A stretch of DNA of 26,483 bases from an uncultured Peptoniphilus sp. (GTDB lineage Bacteria; Bacillota; Clostridia; Tissierellales; Peptoniphilaceae): contig CAMQDG010000015.1 in NCBI GenBank assembly GCA_946999425.1, positions 1 through 26,483 of the forward strand, given 5' to 3'. Positions 13,136 to 20,990 of this stretch are shown one piece after another. The position numbers were made by a program, and so were the translations under genes. The notes under the pieces are model-generated. The model was not told the origin of the DNA, did not search any database, and saw only the letters and a program-made list of their open reading frames with translations. Positions within the stretch are counted from its first letter, which is position 1. Every line of letters starts with the position of its first letter.

Positions 13136-14779
13136 TTATAAATTTTGCAGAGGTAAAAATATTTTAAATTTTGTGCCCACATCTATTTGGGATTCCAATT
13201 CTATTTTTCCCTTATGGACATCCACAATATGTTTTACAATTGAAAGCCCAAGTCCTGTTGAACCTGTTTTTTTATTTCTCGATTTATCTACAACATAAAA
13301 TCTTTCATAAACTCTGTCCAGGTCTTCTTCTTTTATGCCTATTCCCGTATCACTTATGCTTATTAAACAAAATTCTTCTTGTCTTTTTATGGTAAAATCA
13401 ACTTTTCCATTTTCTTTGTTATATTTTATTGCATTGGAAAGAAGATTTTCAAAACATTCCCCCAGCATTTCTTTATCAGCTCTTATAGTAATAGGTTCAG
13501 CATAAAAATTTAATTCTATATTTTTTTTATCAGCTTCTATTTGAAACTGCTTTATTACTTCTGAACCCAGAGCTTTTAAATCTATAAGGGTAAAATCTTT
13601 TTCTGATTTTGTTTCAATTTTTGATATTTTTAAAATATCTTCTATTAAGTCCCTAAGCCTTTGGGCTTGTTTATAAATTATCTCTCCAAATTCTTTTGTC
13701 TTATCTTCTTCAACTCCCTTTGAAAGAAGTTCTGCAAAACCTGAAATGGTTGTTAAGGGAGTTTTAAGTTCATGGGTTACATTAGATGTAAATTCATCAC
13801 GTCTTTTTCTTAAAGAAATTTCAAGGGTCTTATCTGTTAAGAGCAAAATTACTCCTGCTTTTGGATCTTTTGAGGATGGGCTTATAAAATATCCGTAAAT
13901 TTTTCCATTAAAACTTACATCACCTGATACATATTTATTTTTATAAGCTTCATTTACTCCCTCTATTAAGGTTTCGGAGTTGGTGATTTCCAAAATATGA
14001 GATCCCACTGTTTTTTTTATGGGGTTTAAAATTTTAACTGCAGAATCATTAATCATAAGAAGTCTTTTTTCTTTATCAAAAATAATAAGTCCTTCTTTCA
14101 TGTTGGAAAGTATTGTGGATATTGTCTGATTCTGCTCCATTTCTTTAACTAACCTATTGTTGATTTCTTTTTGTTGCTCTTCAATTTTTCTAAAATATGG
14201 GTTTAATTCTTCATAGATATCCAGCTCCGGATTATGAAGGGCATCTCTTATGGGGTCTACTAAACTTCTTGTCATTCTCTTTGATATGGAAATACTTATT
14301 AAAAATAAGAAAACTACTATTAAGATTTCTCCGGGAATAATTATTTGAAATACTGAAATTACAGACTTCATATCCCTTGAAACTCTTATAACTTTTTCTC
14401 CTACTCTCTTTGCATAATACATGGTGTCTTTTCCGAAAGTTGTTGAGTATCTTACGCTTTTACCCCTTCCGCTTTTAAAGGCTTCTTTTATTTCCGGCCT
14501 GTCTTTATGGTTTTCAAGACTATCAGCATCCTTTATGGAATCATATAAAACTTTTCCCTCTTTATCTATTAAATTTATTCTCAAATCTCCCAGCTTTATT
14601 TTTTCTATTGCCTCCGGGTCTTCTTTATAAGTTTCAACTAAAAAATTTGATTGATCTCTTAAAGAATCACCTATTTGATTTCTATAAAATCTGTAATACA
14701 TAAGGGTTGAAAAAAAGGCTGAAAATATTAAAGCGTATAAAACTAAAATTAGAAGTTGTCTAAATATTTTTTTTCTCAT
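13136..14779 (-). CDS. phoR: Sensor histidine kinase, PhoR type
   Basis: A 547-aa membrane kinase partner of the adjacent response regulator, probably sensing phosphate status through PstB/PhoU. Two membrane segments (about 8-28 and 147-166) enclose an extracytoplasmic domain; then come a HAMP-like stretch, a PAS-like domain (about 215-320), the H box with phospho-acceptor H336 in NVTHELKTPLTT, the N box ENLLSNAIKYN, G1 DTGIG (477-481) and G2 GLGLSIV. Start ATG 14779 overlaps the regulator stop (TAATG). A strong terminator follows. The specific PhoR name rests on the phoU/pstB neighbours. Confidence 0.9.
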   Translation of the reverse strand: MRKKIFRQLLILVLYALIFSAFFSTLMYYRFYRNQIGDSLRDQSNFLVETYKEDPEAIEKIKLGDLRINLIDKEGKVLYDSIKDADSLENHKDRPEIKEAFKSGRGKSVRYSTTFGKDTMYYAKRVGEKVIRVSRDMKSVISVFQIIIPGEILIVVFLFLISISISKRMTRSLVDPIRDALHNPELDIYEELNPYFRKIEEQQKEINNRLVKEMEQNQTISTILSNMKEGLIIFDKEKRLLMINDSAVKILNPIKKTVGSHILEITNSETLIEGVNEAYKNKYVSGDVSFNGKIYGYFISPSSKDPKAGVILLLTDKTLEISLRKRRDEFTSNVTHELKTPLTTISGFAELLSKGVEEDKTKEFGEIIYKQAQRLRDLIEDILKISKIETKSEKDFTLIDLKALGSEVIKQFQIEADKKNIELNFYAEPITIRADKEMLGECFENLLSNAIKYNKENGKVDFTIKRQEEFCLISISDTGIGIKEEDLDRVYERFYVVDKSRNKKTGSTGLGLSIVKHIVDVHKGKIELESQIDVGTKFKIFLPLQNL

Positions 14780-15429
14780 TATTCCATTTTATATCCAAGT
14801 CCTCTTACAGTTTGAATATATCCCTCTCCTATTTTATTTCTTAAAGATGCTATGTGCATATCTACCGTTCTTGATTCTCCTTGAAAATCATATCCCCATA
14901 TATTTTCAAGAAGGCTTTCTCTTGTCATGACACGACCTATGTTTTTCATCATGGTAAGCATTATTTCAAATTCTTTAAAGGTTAAATAAATTTCTTGTCC
15001 GTCTTTTTTCAAAACTCTTTTGTTTTCGTCAATGGAAAGATTTTTATAAACAATCTTTTCTTCTTGTTTGTAGGACCTTCTTAAAATGGCTTTTACTCTT
15101 GAAATTAATTCCATAACTCCAAAGGGCTTGGTTATATAGTCATCTGCTCCCTTGTCTAAGGCATTTACAATATCAAATTCGGAATTTTTAGCCGTTAGCA
15201 TTATTACAGGGCTTTCCCTATATTTTGGAGATTTTTTTAGTCTTTGCAAAATTTGTATTCCATCCATATCGGGAAGCATTACATCAAGTAAAAATAAATC
15301 TCCATCCCCTTCATCAGAAAAAAAGTCTTCCCCTTTTTCATATCCTTCAACTTTAAAATCCGCATTTTTCAAAGCATATTCTATTAATTTTCTTATATCA
15401 TCGTCATCTTCGATTACAATAATTTTCAT
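14779..15429 (-). CDS. phoB: OmpR-family response regulator, PhoB/PhoP type
   Basis: A 216-aa two-domain regulator. The receiver domain has the acidic pocket EDDDD near residue 8, phospho-acceptor D49 in LLDVMLPD, T79 and K101; the winged-helix DNA-binding domain follows from about 125 (LTFKEFEIMLTMMKN ... SRTVDMHIASLRNKIG ... VRGLGYKME). AAGGTG upstream and the immediate abutment to phoU support the start. It probably binds the TTTACA boxes upstream of pstB and so autoregulates the operon. Confidence 0.93.
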   Translation of the reverse strand: MKIIVIEDDDDIRKLIEYALKNADFKVEGYEKGEDFFSDEGDGDLFLLDVMLPDMDGIQILQRLKKSPKYRESPVIMLTAKNSEFDIVNALDKGADDYITKPFGVMELISRVKAILRRSYKQEEKIVYKNLSIDENKRVLKKDGQEIYLTFKEFEIMLTMMKNIGRVMTRESLLENIWGYDFQGESRTVDMHIASLRNKIGEGYIQTVRGLGYKME

Positions 15430-16065
15430 TTATTCACCTTTTATTGAAAATATTACCCATCTTGCTAGTCTTGTGCCGTGATCTGCTATTCTTTCAAAAT
15501 ATCTTGCAATAATTATTATGTTTACAATAAGTTCTGCATCAAATTTGCCTTTTCTGATTTCTTCAACCATGGCTTCTTTAATTCTTATAAATTCTTGGTC
15601 TACGGCATCATCCATTTCTATTACTTTTTTCGCATCTTCTTCAGAATTTTTAATGAAGGCATATATTGCTTCTTTTACTAAATTTGATGTTGCTCTTGAA
15701 ATTTTTTCTATTTCAAAAAACATTTTCGATTCATTGTCGCCGGCACTTTCCAGTATTATTTTTGCAATATTGTTACATTGATCCCCTATTCTTTTTATGT
15801 CCGTTATCATTTTAAGTCCTGCACTTACTCTTCTAAAGTCTGTAGCTACTGGTTGCTGCTCCAATAAAATTCTCAGACACTTACTTTGAATTTTTGAGTC
15901 CAAATCTCCTATTTCTGATACTATTGTGTCGAAATTTTTAAAAATTTCTTCGTCTTTATTTTGTATACCCATTAAGATGCCATTTATAGCTTTTTCAAGA
16001 AGTCTTGACATTTCAAGCATATCTGTATTTAATTCTAACATTTCCCTGTCTAAATTTTTTCTCAT
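15430..16065 (-). CDS. phoU: Phosphate signalling protein PhoU
   Basis: A 211-aa all-helical metal-binding regulator that links the Pst transporter to the PhoR kinase. Two PhoU repeats are visible (IKRIGDQCNNIAKI and YFERIADHGTRLARW), each with the family's ExxxD-type metal-binding residues. The correct start is ATG 16065, one base after the pstB stop, with GGAAGG in the end of pstB; an open frame that continues to 16143 overlaps pstB and is not used. It sits between pstB and phoB as in many bacteria. Confidence 0.93.
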   Translation of the reverse strand: MRKNLDREMLELNTDMLEMSRLLEKAINGILMGIQNKDEEIFKNFDTIVSEIGDLDSKIQSKCLRILLEQQPVATDFRRVSAGLKMITDIKRIGDQCNNIAKIILESAGDNESKMFFEIEKISRATSNLVKEAIYAFIKNSEEDAKKVIEMDDAVDQEFIRIKEAMVEEIRKGKFDAELIVNIIIIARYFERIADHGTRLARWVIFSIKGE

Positions 16066-16066
16066 A

Positions 16067-16819
16067 TCAACCAAACCTTCCTGATATATAGTCTTCTGTT
16101 TTCTTTTCCTTGGGGTTTTTAAAAAGTGAGTAGGTTGCCCCATGTTCTATTATTTCTCCAACTAAGAAAAATACTGTATGATCTGAAACTCTCGCAGCTT
16201 GTTGCATATTGTGAGTTACCATAACTATGGTGTACTTTTCTTTTAATTCTGTTACTAATTCTTCAATTTTACTTGTGGATATAGGATCAAGGGCCGATGT
16301 GGGTTCATCCATTAAAAGCACTTCTGGTTCAACTGCAAGGGCTCTTGCTATGCAAATTCTCTGTTGTTGACCTCCGGAAAGGGAAAGGGCACTTTTTCTT
16401 AAATCGTCTTTTACTTCTTCCCAAATAGCTGCACCTTTTAAAGATTTTTCTACTATTTCATTTAAATCTTTCTTATTTTTTATACCGTGAGTCCTGGGTC
16501 CATAGGCGATATTGTCATAAATTGACATTGGAAAGGGATTTGGAGATTGAAATACCATTCCGACTCTTTTTCTCAAAAGATTTACATCAAAATTTTTATG
16601 GTAAATATCTTGGTCATCAAGTCTTATTTCTCCCTCTATTTTACATCCTGATACAAGATCATTCATCCTATTTAAACATTTTAAAAGAGTTGATTTACCA
16701 CAGCCTGATGGCCCTATAAAGGCTGTTATTTCTTTCTCTTCAATGTTTAAGTTTATGTTTTTAAGGGCTTGAAAATCTCCATAGTATAAATCTAAGTCTT
16801 TTATAAGAATTTTTGTCAA
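16067..16819 (-). CDS. pstB: Phosphate ABC transporter ATPase PstB
   Basis: A 250-aa ATPase that powers high-affinity phosphate import. Walker A GPSGCGKST (36-44), Q-loop Q91 in VFQSPNPFP, signature LSGGQQQR (147-154), Walker B LLMDEP and the switch H203 in VTHNM are all intact, and KxxDLDLYYG opens the protein as expected. The start is a TTG at 16819: GGAGG lies 7 nt upstream, whereas an ATG-led frame from 16879 would run over that site and the promoter. pstS, pstC and pstA are not in the window; upstream lie two terminators and rpsR, so they must be encoded elsewhere. Confidence 0.93.
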   Translation of the reverse strand: MTKILIKDLDLYYGDFQALKNINLNIEEKEITAFIGPSGCGKSTLLKCLNRMNDLVSGCKIEGEIRLDDQDIYHKNFDVNLLRKRVGMVFQSPNPFPMSIYDNIAYGPRTHGIKNKKDLNEIVEKSLKGAAIWEEVKDDLRKSALSLSGGQQQRICIARALAVEPEVLLMDEPTSALDPISTSKIEELVTELKEKYTIVMVTHNMQQAARVSDHTVFFLVGEIIEHGATYSLFKNPKEKKTEDYISGRFG

Positions 16820-16883
16820 ATTTTTTCCTCCAAATTTTATAAATATAAATTTCATAATTTCATTTATATTTTTGCTCAATTTG

Positions 16884-16937
16884 AGTATATTAAAGTCCTG
16901 TAAAATTTTTTATCTTTGATTGTAAAGATTGTGTAAA
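16884..16937 (-). promoter_or_regulatory. PHO-box array and promoter of the pstB-phoU-phoB-phoR operon
   Basis: On the minus strand, TTTACA occurs at 16932-16937, 16921-16926 and 16899-16904, that is at steps of 11 and 22 bp. This matches the TT(A/C/T)ACA repeats with 5-bp spacers bound by PhoP in Bacillus. The last box ends 9 bp before a -10 box TATACT (16884-16889), and there is no -35 box, as expected for an activated promoter. Confidence 0.7.
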
Positions 16938-16959
16938 GATTTTTACATTTAAAATTTCC

Positions 16960-16989
16960 CATAAAAAAAGACTCGAATTAACGAGTCTT
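16960..16989 (-). terminator. Second tandem terminator after rpsR
   Basis: aagactcg (16968-16975), 6-nt loop, cgagtctt (16982-16989), followed on the minus strand by ctttttttat. It backs up the first terminator and insulates the pst promoter. Confidence 0.85.
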
Positions 16990-17007
16990 ACTAATATTTG
17001 ACATAAA

Positions 17008-17035
17008 AGAAAAAAAGACCGATTTTCTCGGTCTT
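17008..17035 (-). terminator. First tandem terminator after rpsR
   Basis: aagaccga (17015-17022), 5-nt loop, tcggtctt (17028-17035), followed on the minus strand by ttttttcttt. It begins 3 bp beyond the rpsR stop codon. Confidence 0.9.
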
Positions 17036-17038
17036 ATA

Positions 17039-17263
17039 TTAGTCTGCTGAGTATGGTAAAAGGGCAATTTGTCTTGCTCTTTTTATAGCACTTGTTATTT
17101 CTCTTTGGTGCTTTGCACAACATCCGGTAACTCTTCTTGGAAGAATCTTTCCTCTGTCGGACACATATTTTTTAAGTCCGGCTACATCTTTATAATCTAT
17201 TACCTTATTTGAATCTTGGCAGAAAGCACATACTTTTTTTCTACTTCTAAATCTTCTTTGCAT
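17039..17263 (-). CDS. rpsR: 30S ribosomal protein S18
   Basis: A 74-aa ribosomal protein that pairs with S6 on the 30S platform. C12 and C15 (CAFC) with C48 and C49 (GCCAKH) make this the cysteine-bearing, probably zinc-binding form. AAGGAGG precedes the ATG. It is the last gene of the rpsF-ssb-rpsR operon and is followed by two terminators. Confidence 0.97.
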   Translation of the reverse strand: MQRRFRSRKKVCAFCQDSNKVIDYKDVAGLKKYVSDRGKILPRRVTGCCAKHQREITSAIKRARQIALLPYSAD

Positions 17264-17274
17264 GTTCTACCTCC

Positions 17275-17775
17275 TTAAAACGGAATATCCTCATTTCCTA
17301 CGGGATAAAATCCGTCTGTGTTATCATCCGAATTAAATGAGCTGTCTTCATATGCGGAATTAACCGGAGGAGTATCAAAGTTAGATGCTTGATTTGCTTG
17401 TGGACGTCTTACATATTGTCCATTATTTTGATTTTCTGAAGCACTTTCCACAAAGTGAACTCTATTTATAACTACATCTGTGGTATAAACTTTTGTTCCG
17501 TCCTGTTTGTCATAGCTTCCCGTTTGAATCCTTCCCTCAAGAGCTATTCTGGACCCTTTGTGAAAATAATTAGATATTAATTCAGCAGTATTTCCAAAAG
17601 CTACACAAGAAATAAAATCTGCTGTAGGCTGATTGTTTCTTTGAGCTTCTTCTTTCTTCTGACGGCTCATGCCCCTATCTACTGCTACGCTTGCTCTCAA
17701 AACGGCATTTCCATTTGGAGAATATCTAATTTCTGGATCTCTAGTTAATCTTCCATATAATATTACAACATTCAT
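17275..17775 (-). CDS. ssb: Single-stranded DNA-binding protein
   Basis: A 166-aa SSB: an N-terminal OB fold (MNVVILYGRLTRDPEIRY ... FISCVAFGNTAE ... ALEGRIQTGSYDKQDG, to about residue 110), a disordered Asn/Gln-rich linker and the acidic tip NEDIPF that recruits replication and repair proteins. AAGGTGAG precedes the ATG. Its location between rpsF and rpsR is the usual one. Confidence 0.97.
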   Translation of the reverse strand: MNVVILYGRLTRDPEIRYSPNGNAVLRASVAVDRGMSRQKKEEAQRNNQPTADFISCVAFGNTAELISNYFHKGSRIALEGRIQTGSYDKQDGTKVYTTDVVINRVHFVESASENQNNGQYVRRPQANQASNFDTPPVNSAYEDSSFNSDDNTDGFYPVGNEDIPF

Positions 17776-17785
17776 AAACTCACCT

Positions 17786-18070
17786 TTATTTGTCTAAACG
17801 AACTATCATACTTCTCATAACGGGTTCCATAATCTTGGCAACTCTGTCAAATTCTTTTACTGTTGCCGGTTTTGCTTCAAATGTTATTAGAACATAATAA
17901 GCTTCATTCTTATATTCTATTTCATATGCAAGCTTTCTCATTCCCCATTCGTCGATGTTTGAAATAGTTCCTTCTTTTTCAATGATACCTTTTAGTCTTT
18001 CTAAAGCACTGTTTCTTGCTTCTTCTTCTACTTCAGGATAAAACATGACAACTACTTCATATTTATTCAT
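17786..18070 (-). CDS. rpsF: 30S ribosomal protein S6
   Basis: A 94-aa ribosomal protein: MNKYEVVVMFYPEVEEE, then WGMRKLAYEI and MEPVMRSMIVRL. I choose ATG 18070, preceded by AAGGAGGTG; a frame that opens at 18160 adds 30 residues not found in S6 and runs across the leader and promoter. It heads the rpsF-ssb-rpsR operon. Confidence 0.97.
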   Translation of the reverse strand: MNKYEVVVMFYPEVEEEARNSALERLKGIIEKEGTISNIDEWGMRKLAYEIEYKNEAYYVLITFEAKPATVKEFDRVAKIMEPVMRSMIVRLDK

Positions 18071-18118
18071 CTCTACACCTCCTTGTGGACTCTTAGGCAC
18101 ATACTTGTGCAAGGATAT
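18071..18118 (-). promoter_or_regulatory. Structured rpsF leader, candidate S6:S18 regulatory element
   Basis: On the minus strand CCTTG (18110-18114) can pair with CAAGG (18081-18085), which is part of the AAGGAGG Shine-Dalgarno sequence. Inside, CACA pairs with TGTG around a small loop and a one-sided 12-nt bulge (cctaagagtcca) remains. The layout of two stems with a 3' bulge resembles S6:S18 leaders, but I do not see the conserved CCG, so the identification is tentative. Confidence 0.4.
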
Positions 18119-18131
18119 AACGATCTTTATT

Positions 18132-18160
18132 ATTGTATAGATAAAGTCTTTTTTTGTCAA
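18132..18160 (-). promoter_or_regulatory. Promoter of rpsF-ssb-rpsR
   Basis: On the minus strand a consensus TTGACA (18155-18160), a 17-bp spacer and TACAAT (18132-18137), giving a leader of about 55 nt. Confidence 0.85.
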
Positions 18161-18221
18161 TATTTTTGTTTTTATCTTTTCTTATTGCATAAAAGTTTTT
18201 TCAACTATTTTTAAAATTTTT

Positions 18222-18253
18222 TACAAAAAAAGAAGACCCTATTAAGGTCCTCT
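18222..18253 (-). terminator. Intrinsic terminator of the rnf operon
   Basis: gaagaccc (18232-18239) pairs with gggcctc-like ggtcctc (18246-18252, one G-T pair), followed on the minus strand by seven T. It lies 6 bp beyond the rnfB stop codon. Confidence 0.85.
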
Positions 18254-18258
18254 CATTT

Positions 18259-19209
18259 TTAAGCATTTGTTGTTTGAGCTTCTTTTGCTTCCTCTGCTTT
18301 TTTAGCTTCTTCAGCTTTTTTTGCTGCTTCTGCTTTTTTAGCTTCCATAGCAGCTTGTTTTTTCTTTTCTTGAGCTGCTTTTTGTTGAGCTTTTATTTTT
18401 TCTATTCTTTCAGGATATTCGCAGTAAATTGCTCCCGTAGGACAATTTGCAACGCAAATTCCACAGTTTATACATTTGTCATAATCTATGCTTGCAAGGT
18501 TATTTTCCACATGTATAGCATCCTTAGGACATTTCTTTTCGCAAATTCCACATCCTATACAACCAATAGAGCAAGATACTCTTACATCTTTGCCGCTGTC
18601 ATTTGAGAAACATTTTACAGCTGTTTTTTGTTTGTAAGGTATTAAGTCAATTATGTTTTTAGGACAAATTTTTATACATTTTAAACATGCAACGCATTTT
18701 TCTTTATCAACTTTTGCAACTCCGTCCACAATATGAATTGCATCAAATTCACAAACTCCAACGCAAGTTCCGCCACCTAAACATCCGTAGCCACAAGCCT
18801 TGGAACCCTTTTGAAAATCTCCTATAAGTCTACAATCTACAAGTCCATGATAGTCATACTTATCTTTAGCCTTGTCACAAGTTCCTTGGCATCTTACCAT
18901 GGCAACTTTTCTTTCAATGTTACCGGCATTTACGCCCATAACTTCGGCAATCTTTCCTGCAGTTTCAGCTCCTCCTATTGCACAAGAGGTTACATCAGCT
19001 TTTCCTTCAGCTATAGCAGCTGCAAGCCCGTCACATCCGGGAAATCCACAAGCTCCACAGTTTGCACCGGGAAGACAGTTTCTTACTGCCAAAACTTTAG
19101 GATCAACTTCTACGGCAAAAACTTTTGAAGCTATGGAAAGTATAACTCCAAATAGACCTCCCATAATTGCAAGGATGATTATAGGGTAAATAATTGTTTT
19201 TATATCCAT
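18259..19209 (-). CDS. rnfB: Rnf complex subunit RnfB (Fe-S electron carrier)
   Basis: A 316-aa polyferredoxin that accepts electrons from ferredoxin. It has an N-terminal membrane anchor (about 6-28), the RnfB-specific cluster site NCLPGANCGACGFPGCDG (C45, C51, C54, C59), and three CxxCxxCxxxC ferredoxin sites at C172-C182, C217-C227 (with C213) and C246-C256, plus extra cysteines between 107 and 153. The last 48 residues (from about 268) are a Lys/Glu/Ala-rich low-complexity tail with repeated KKAEEA units. I choose ATG 19209, with GGAGG upstream; a frame from 19275 overlaps rnfA without support. It is the final gene of rnfCDGEAB. Confidence 0.95.
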   Translation of the reverse strand: MDIKTIIYPIIILAIMGGLFGVILSIASKVFAVEVDPKVLAVRNCLPGANCGACGFPGCDGLAAAIAEGKADVTSCAIGGAETAGKIAEVMGVNAGNIERKVAMVRCQGTCDKAKDKYDYHGLVDCRLIGDFQKGSKACGYGCLGGGTCVGVCEFDAIHIVDGVAKVDKEKCVACLKCIKICPKNIIDLIPYKQKTAVKCFSNDSGKDVRVSCSIGCIGCGICEKKCPKDAIHVENNLASIDYDKCINCGICVANCPTGAIYCEYPERIEKIKAQQKAAQEKKKQAAMEAKKAEAAKKAEEAKKAEEAKEAQTTNA

Positions 19210-19219
19210 TTTCTTCCTC

Positions 19220-19798
19220 CTATACCAATCCGCCGAATCCGGAGAAAGCAAGGGCCATAAGACCAGCTGATACAAGAGCTATAGGTACTCCTTGTAATCC
19301 CTTAGGTACATTTCCTATTGCAAGTTTTTCTCTAAGAGCACTCATAAGTATAAGAGCAAGGGCAAAACCTACTGATGCACCAAATCCGGAAAAAATAGTT
19401 TCAATAATATTATATTTGTTTTGAATATTTAATACTGTTACACCAAGTACAACACAGTTTGTAGTTATTAGGGGAAGATAAACACCCATGGCAGTATATA
19501 GACCTGGTGAAGTCTTCTTTATAACCATTTCTACAAATTGTACAAGAGATGCTATTACAAGAATAAATACAATAGTTTGTAAATACTCAAGATGAAAAAC
19601 ATTCAAAATATAAGTTTGTAATAACCAAGTGATAATTGATGCAATAACAACTACAAATGTTACTGCAACACCCATTCCTGTTGCAGTTTCAGTTTTTGAA
19701 GAAACTCCAAGGAAGGGACAAATACCCAAGAATTGAGCAAATACATAGTTATTAACAAGAATTGTAGATATTAAAATTGTTATTAACTTACCTAACAT
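19220..19798 (-). CDS. rnfA: Rnf complex subunit RnfA
   Basis: A 192-aa membrane subunit with six predicted membrane segments. The conserved cysteine motifs LGICPFLGVS (near residue 26) and TTNCVVLGV (near 113) are where the family places an intramembrane Fe-S cluster together with RnfE. The start shares its A with the rnfE stop (TAATG), with AAGGAGTG upstream. It is homologous to RnfE, in the inverted topology. Confidence 0.95.
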   Translation of the reverse strand: MLGKLITILISTILVNNYVFAQFLGICPFLGVSSKTETATGMGVAVTFVVVIASIITWLLQTYILNVFHLEYLQTIVFILVIASLVQFVEMVIKKTSPGLYTAMGVYLPLITTNCVVLGVTVLNIQNKYNIIETIFSGFGASVGFALALILMSALREKLAIGNVPKGLQGVPIALVSAGLMALAFSGFGGLV

Positions 19799-20394
19799 TA
19801 TTCACTCCTCCTTGATAATAGATATTTAAAAGCTGCAATTAAAAATCCAAGTAGAATAAAAGCTCCTGCTGGTGCTCCCATTAAACCGATTCCCGGAAAA
19901 GCTTCTGGTAAAATTCTTTGATTTAAAAGAGTTCCATATCCTAAAAGTTCACGGAAAAATCCCATTAAAATTACAGCCATACTATATCCTACACCTGTTC
20001 CCAAACCGTCAATAATTGAAGGAATAACTTTATTTTTGTAAGCAAAGCCTTCTGCTTCTCCAAGAATACAACAGTTTACAACTATTAAGGGTAAGAAAAT
20101 ACCAAGAGCAGAATAGATTGCAGGGCTAAATGCGTGCAAAATCATTTCTACTAAAGTTACAAATGTAGCAATTACTACTATAAAACAAGGAATCCTTATT
20201 TTGTCAGGAATAATCTTTCTAAATATTGATACAACTGCATTACTCATAATAAGTACAAAAGTAACGGCAACTCCCATTGCTATTGCATTCATTAAGTTAT
20301 TTGTAATGGCAAGTGTAGAACAAAGACCGATAAGTTGGACGAATATCGGGTTGTTTTTAAGCATTGAATCTTTAAATACTTTAAATAAATTCAT
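19798..20394 (-). CDS. rnfE: Rnf complex subunit RnfE
   Basis: A 198-aa membrane subunit, paralogue of RnfA, with LIGLCSTLAITN near residue 24 and VVNCCILGEAEGFA near 110 as the paired cysteine motifs, and about six membrane segments. The start is TAATG-coupled to rnfG. Length is typical. Confidence 0.95.
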   Translation of the reverse strand: MNLFKVFKDSMLKNNPIFVQLIGLCSTLAITNNLMNAIAMGVAVTFVLIMSNAVVSIFRKIIPDKIRIPCFIVVIATFVTLVEMILHAFSPAIYSALGIFLPLIVVNCCILGEAEGFAYKNKVIPSIIDGLGTGVGYSMAVILMGFFRELLGYGTLLNQRILPEAFPGIGLMGAPAGAFILLGFLIAAFKYLLSRRSE

Positions 20395-20990
20395 TATTTA
20401 GCACCCCCGTCATTCTTTAAAAGGTCATTGTAGGCTTCTATAACCATATTATCGCCTTTTACAACGGCTTTTGATGTTACAGTTGCACCGGTAATCCACA
20501 TAACTTGATTTTCGCCTTGAGGATCTTTTGAATATTCAAGAGGTCCTGCAGCTGACTTGCCTTCATAAGATTTTATATAATCTTCATCAGCTATGTGAGA
20601 ACCAAATCCCTTTGTTTCTCCATTGGAAATATTTCTAAAACCAGCTATTTTATCTCCGTCAAGCAAAATTCCAATGGCATTTTTCATGGATCCACCAAAA
20701 CCTGATGTTGCTGCATTAATACCATATCCTACAACCTTGTCACCTTTTGTAGCAACGAATATATCTAAGATATCTGGGTATTTTTCTTGAACTTTTGCAA
20801 GTTTTGCTTCGTCATACTTTTCAAATTTATCAGCTGCATCTCCAAAGATTTCTTTGTAGGATGCAAGAGTTTGTTCAAGCTCCATTTGAGCAATCCTAGG
20901 AGCTGTAACTCCGTTTACATATGCCAAAAGGCCGGCTGAAAGTGCACAAAAGGCAATTAGAATAATACCAAATTTTACAGGTTCTTTCAT
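20394..20990 (-). CDS. rnfG: Rnf complex subunit RnfG (covalent FMN)
   Basis: A 198-aa subunit with one N-terminal membrane anchor (about 7-27) and an extracytoplasmic FMN-binding domain. The flavinylation site is WITGATVTS, where T170 is the expected attachment residue for ApbE; the aspartate often found six residues before that Thr is Met here. ATGA overlap with rnfD and GGAGG upstream fix the start. No apbE gene is in this window. Confidence 0.94.
   Translation of the reverse strand: MKEPVKFGIILIAFCALSAGLLAYVNGVTAPRIAQMELEQTLASYKEIFGDAADKFEKYDEAKLAKVQEKYPDILDIFVATKGDKVVGYGINAATSGFGGSMKNAIGILLDGDKIAGFRNISNGETKGFGSHIADEDYIKSYEGKSAAGPLEYSKDPQGENQVMWITGATVTSKAVVKGDNMVIEAYNDLLKNDGGAK

Noticed and set aside
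16820..16879. N-terminal extension of pstB to an ATG at 16879
   Set aside because: It would include the GGAGG site as coding sequence and adds 20 residues not typical of PstB; the TTG start at 16819 fits better.
16875..16885. Palindrome ctcaa-t-ttgag near the pst transcription start
   Set aside because: It is only 11 bp of AT-rich sequence, overlaps the -10 box and has no second copy to support an operator.
18274..19189. Plus-strand frames rich in Phe/Ser opposite rnfB
   Set aside because: They are antisense to the cysteine clusters and the Lys/Glu/Ala tail of RnfB and have no start context.
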